The translations under genes were made by a program, and so were the position numbers. A stretch of DNA of 6,874 bases, from assembly GCA_003486795.1 (NCBI GenBank), contig DNFX01000098.1, positions 1 to 6,874 on the forward strand, read 5' to 3'. Of this stretch, positions 5,664 to 6,874 are shown one piece after another. This DNA is from Actinomycetota bacterium. Lineage in GTDB: Bacteria; Actinomycetota; Humimicrobiia; Humimicrobiales; Humimicrobiaceae. Within the stretch, counting starts at the first letter, position 1. Each line of letters starts with the position of its first letter. Below the pieces are notes generated by a model. That model saw only the letters and a program-made list of their open reading frames with translations. It was not told the origin of the DNA and did not search any database.

Positions 5664-6588
5664 CAAGTCTTTTCGCAGTATCCTGGTCAGTTATGAAGAT
5701 GTTAATTAATCTGGACAAAAGAAGGGCTCTGATTATTTTTATCTTGTGATTTCCAAAAGCAATACCTATAACATTTCTGATTTTTCTTAATTTTTCAAAT
5801 GGAATATTCAATGTCCTGTCGAATATATCATTAGGGACAAAATCACCTTTTGAATTAACCCAGTTAAGGTTGATATCTCCTACAATTCCTAATGATTTCA
5901 GATAAGCAATATCTTTAATTGTGAAAATACCCATTCTTATCAAAGTTGAATTTTCTGTAGTTGCACTCATTCCGAGTATGGCAGTATTGATTTTATCGGA
6001 AAGATCAAATATTTCTCTTACATTACTGTCATCAGAAATCATTTCTTTTAGGTTTTTGCTGTCAAGAAAGGCAGGGAAATGTATCTGGTAACTTATACCT
6101 CCTAATTTGTCTGCGAGATTACTTGCAATCAGGTTTGTCTGCATGCCGTTATCTATTTTCCCTAATCCGCCCATCATCGGAACAACATTGATATTTATCT
6201 TTTTGGGAAAATGAAGCCTTGCCACCACTTCCTTCAAAGTATTTCCCCAGTTTATTCCCACATAATCTCCGTTTTTCAGTATTCTTTGCAGAAGCATTGA
6301 AAGCTCGCCGGCGATATTTTTAAAAACTTCTTCCTGTGAATCAAAAGAAGGAACGATTATGCATTCTCTGATACCGAATTTTGATTCAATAAGAGTCTCT
6401 GTTTTATCATAATTTTCTTCAGGATAATTTAATTTTATTTCAATTATTTTTTCAGCACGGGCTTTATCCAGAAATCTTGAAACTTTACTTCTGGAAATTC
6501 CAAGTTTTTTCGATATCTCTTCCTGCGTAAAATTATCAAAGTAATAAAGTCTTGCGATTTTATAAAGAAATTTCCTGTTTGTTTCCAT
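5656..6588 (-). CDS. SorC/DeoR-family sugar-binding transcriptional regulator
   Basis: A 310-aa cytoplasmic DNA-binding regulator. The N-terminal helix-turn-helix (about 8-50) has the typical SorC form IARLYY...FTQEEISKKLGISRSKVSRFLDKAR. The remainder is the sugar-phosphate-binding domain, with the blocks GINWGNTL, VVPMMGGLG, ILGMSA, GDINLNW and, near the end, VIGIAFGNHK and ITDQDTA. Family members bind phosphorylated sugars and control sugar-catabolic operons as repressors or activators. I start at ATG 6588; a TTG at 6624 adds 12 basic residues but would lie about 4 nt from the predicted transcription start. Its 3' end overlaps lipA by 8 nt, tail to tail. A perfect palindrome upstream suggests autoregulation. 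The effector is unknown; the MFS and FGGY genes are plausible targets, and control of the adjacent lipBA seems less likely. Confidence 0.92.
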   Translation of the reverse strand: METNRKFLYKIARLYYFDNFTQEEISKKLGISRSKVSRFLDKARAEKIIEIKLNYPEENYDKTETLIESKFGIRECIIVPSFDSQEEVFKNIAGELSMLLQRILKNGDYVGINWGNTLKEVVARLHFPKKININVVPMMGGLGKIDNGMQTNLIASNLADKLGGISYQIHFPAFLDSKNLKEMISDDSNVREIFDLSDKINTAILGMSATTENSTLIRMGIFTIKDIAYLKSLGIVGDINLNWVNSKGDFVPNDIFDRTLNIPFEKLRKIRNVIGIAFGNHKIKIIRALLLSRLINIFITDQDTAKRLVR

Positions 6589-6634
6589 GCTAACTGGCTT
6601 TTTCTTTCGATTGATTGACTTCAATAATAAAAGT

Positions 6635-6663
6635 ATTATAATAAAAAATAACTATTCGTGCAA
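6635..6663 (-). promoter_or_regulatory. Predicted promoter of the SorC-type regulator
   Basis: On the reverse strand a perfect -10 TATAAT lies at 6640-6635. With a 17-bp spacer the -35 position is TTGCAC at 6663-6658, which keeps TTG only. Transcription would begin near 6628, giving a leader of about 40 nt to the ATG at 6588. The -35 hexamer overlaps a GTGCA half-site of the operator cluster, so the regulator could block or aid polymerase there. No strong ribosome binding site is seen. Confidence 0.6.
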
Positions 6664-6686
6664 ATAATGCACAATTGTGCATTATT
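6658..6686. promoter_or_regulatory. Perfect 24-bp palindrome plus extra half-site; probable regulator operator
   Basis: Positions 6663-6686 form a perfect palindrome, each arm reading AATAATGCACAA inward, centred between 6674 and 6675. An additional GTGCA at 6658-6662 makes a second inverted pair, GTGCA-AATAA-TGCAC (6658-6672), with the left arm. The cluster lies 70-99 bp upstream of the regulator ATG and abuts its -35 box. SorC-family proteins bind inverted repeats as oligomers, so autoregulation is the simplest reading. Which protein binds is inference. Confidence 0.65.
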
Positions 6687-6694
6687 CAAAGGAG

Positions 6695-6747
6695 CCAAGG
6701 GGACGTATAATTTGGGTCTTTCCAGGCCAAGGGGACGTATAATTTGG
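6695..6747 (-). repeat. REP-like repeat doublet (copies 4 and 5), 32-bp period, inverted
   Basis: Two identical 21-bp copies at 6695-6715 and 6727-6747, reading CCAAGGGGACGTATAA then TTTGG on the plus strand, so they face opposite to copies 1-3. Starts are 32 bp apart, the same period as the left doublet. The 11-bp linker, reversed, is CCTGGAAAGAC and resembles the left linker (TCCAGAAGGAG). Copy 4 is flanked by GGAG at 6691-6694, only 8 bp from the operator palindrome. These are the best-conserved copies in the window. Confidence 0.88.
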
Positions 6748-6759
6748 TATTGTGGACTA

Positions 6760-6804
6760 AATTTTTAAATAGTAATTATAAACAAGTTAATTACTTTAAA
6801 AATT
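6760..6804. repeat. A/T-only imperfect inverted repeat near the right edge
   Basis: AATTTTTAAATAGTAATTA (6760-6778) can pair with TAATTACTTTAAAAATT (6788-6804) across a 9-nt loop: 17 base pairs with two single-base bulges on the left arm (6767 and 6770). The arms are almost entirely A and T. It could be an operator, a decayed element end or a chance AT stem. No gene is visible from 6750 to 6874. Confidence 0.5.
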
Positions 6805-6819
6805 AAAGCAGTCAAAAAT

Positions 6820-6838
6820 AAAAATTGGGGTGAACCCC
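6820..6838 (-). terminator. Weak candidate terminator for a gene beyond the right edge
   Basis: On the reverse strand, GGGG-TTCA-CCCC (6838-6827) is followed by AATTTTT. The stem is only 4 bp though all G-C. It would end transcription entering from the right edge; no such gene can be seen in the window. Confidence 0.25.
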
Positions 6839-6874
6839 TTTCTTAGACACATTGTATACTAAAAATAGTTAAGA

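Noticed and set aside
6589..6624. TTG start adding 12 residues to the SorC-type regulator
   Set aside because: It would lie about 4 nt after the predicted transcription start, and the family usually begins a few residues before the IARLYY helix, as given by ATG 6588.
6796..6852. Short reverse-strand frame (MCLRKGFTPIFIFDCFNF) at the right edge
   Set aside because: Eighteen codons, no ribosome binding site and overlap with inverted repeats; no support as a gene or transposase fragment.

Overview
The window is AT-rich bacterial DNA (roughly one third G+C by eye), with AT-biased codons and compact genes. It holds six protein-coding genes and no RNA gene. Lineage cannot be fixed from the sequence. 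A low-GC bacterium, probably anaerobic, would fit, but that is inference. No eukaryotic, phage or CRISPR feature is visible.

Layout, left to right. (1) A gene-poor AT-rich leader with a short palindromic repeat precedes a forward FGGY-family sugar kinase (225-1700). (2) A convergent intergenic region ends in a tandem pair of the same repeat, which also supplies the last codons and stop of a small reverse-strand protein with two zinc ribbons (1964-2407). (3) A reverse-strand 12-helix MFS transporter (2499-3701) follows. (4) A 338-bp divergent region contains an AT palindrome, short direct repeats and a candidate promoter. (5) The forward lipoate pair lipB (4040-4744) and lipA (4812-5663) is separated by a 67-nt spacer with a strong inverted repeat. 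(6) A reverse-strand SorC/DeoR-type sugar-responsive regulator (5656-6588) overlaps the lipA 3' end by 8 nt. (7) Upstream of the regulator are a sigma70-like promoter, a perfect 24-bp palindrome (likely autoregulatory operator), a second repeat doublet and an A/T inverted repeat running to the window edge.

Two functional themes appear. LipB moves octanoate from acyl carrier protein to lipoyl-domain proteins and LipA inserts two sulfurs; together they make protein-bound lipoyl cofactor de novo. The FGGY kinase, MFS carrier and SorC-type regulator look like parts of a sugar uptake and phosphorylation module (carrier, kinase, sensor of a phosphorylated sugar), but they are not contiguous and that grouping is inference. 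Neither theme is new.

The least ordinary content is non-coding. Five copies of a 21-bp imperfect palindrome beginning CCAAATTATACGTCCCC lie only at intergenic positions or a gene end. Four are arranged as two doublets with the same 32-bp period, in opposite orientations at the two ends of a 4.8-kb segment. They resemble REP elements mobilised by RAYT (IS200/IS605-like Y1 HUH) transposases; no such transposase is in the window. The other notable signal is the regulator's palindrome, which has a third half-site overlapping its own -35 box. I did not find evidence for a wholly new multi-gene system.
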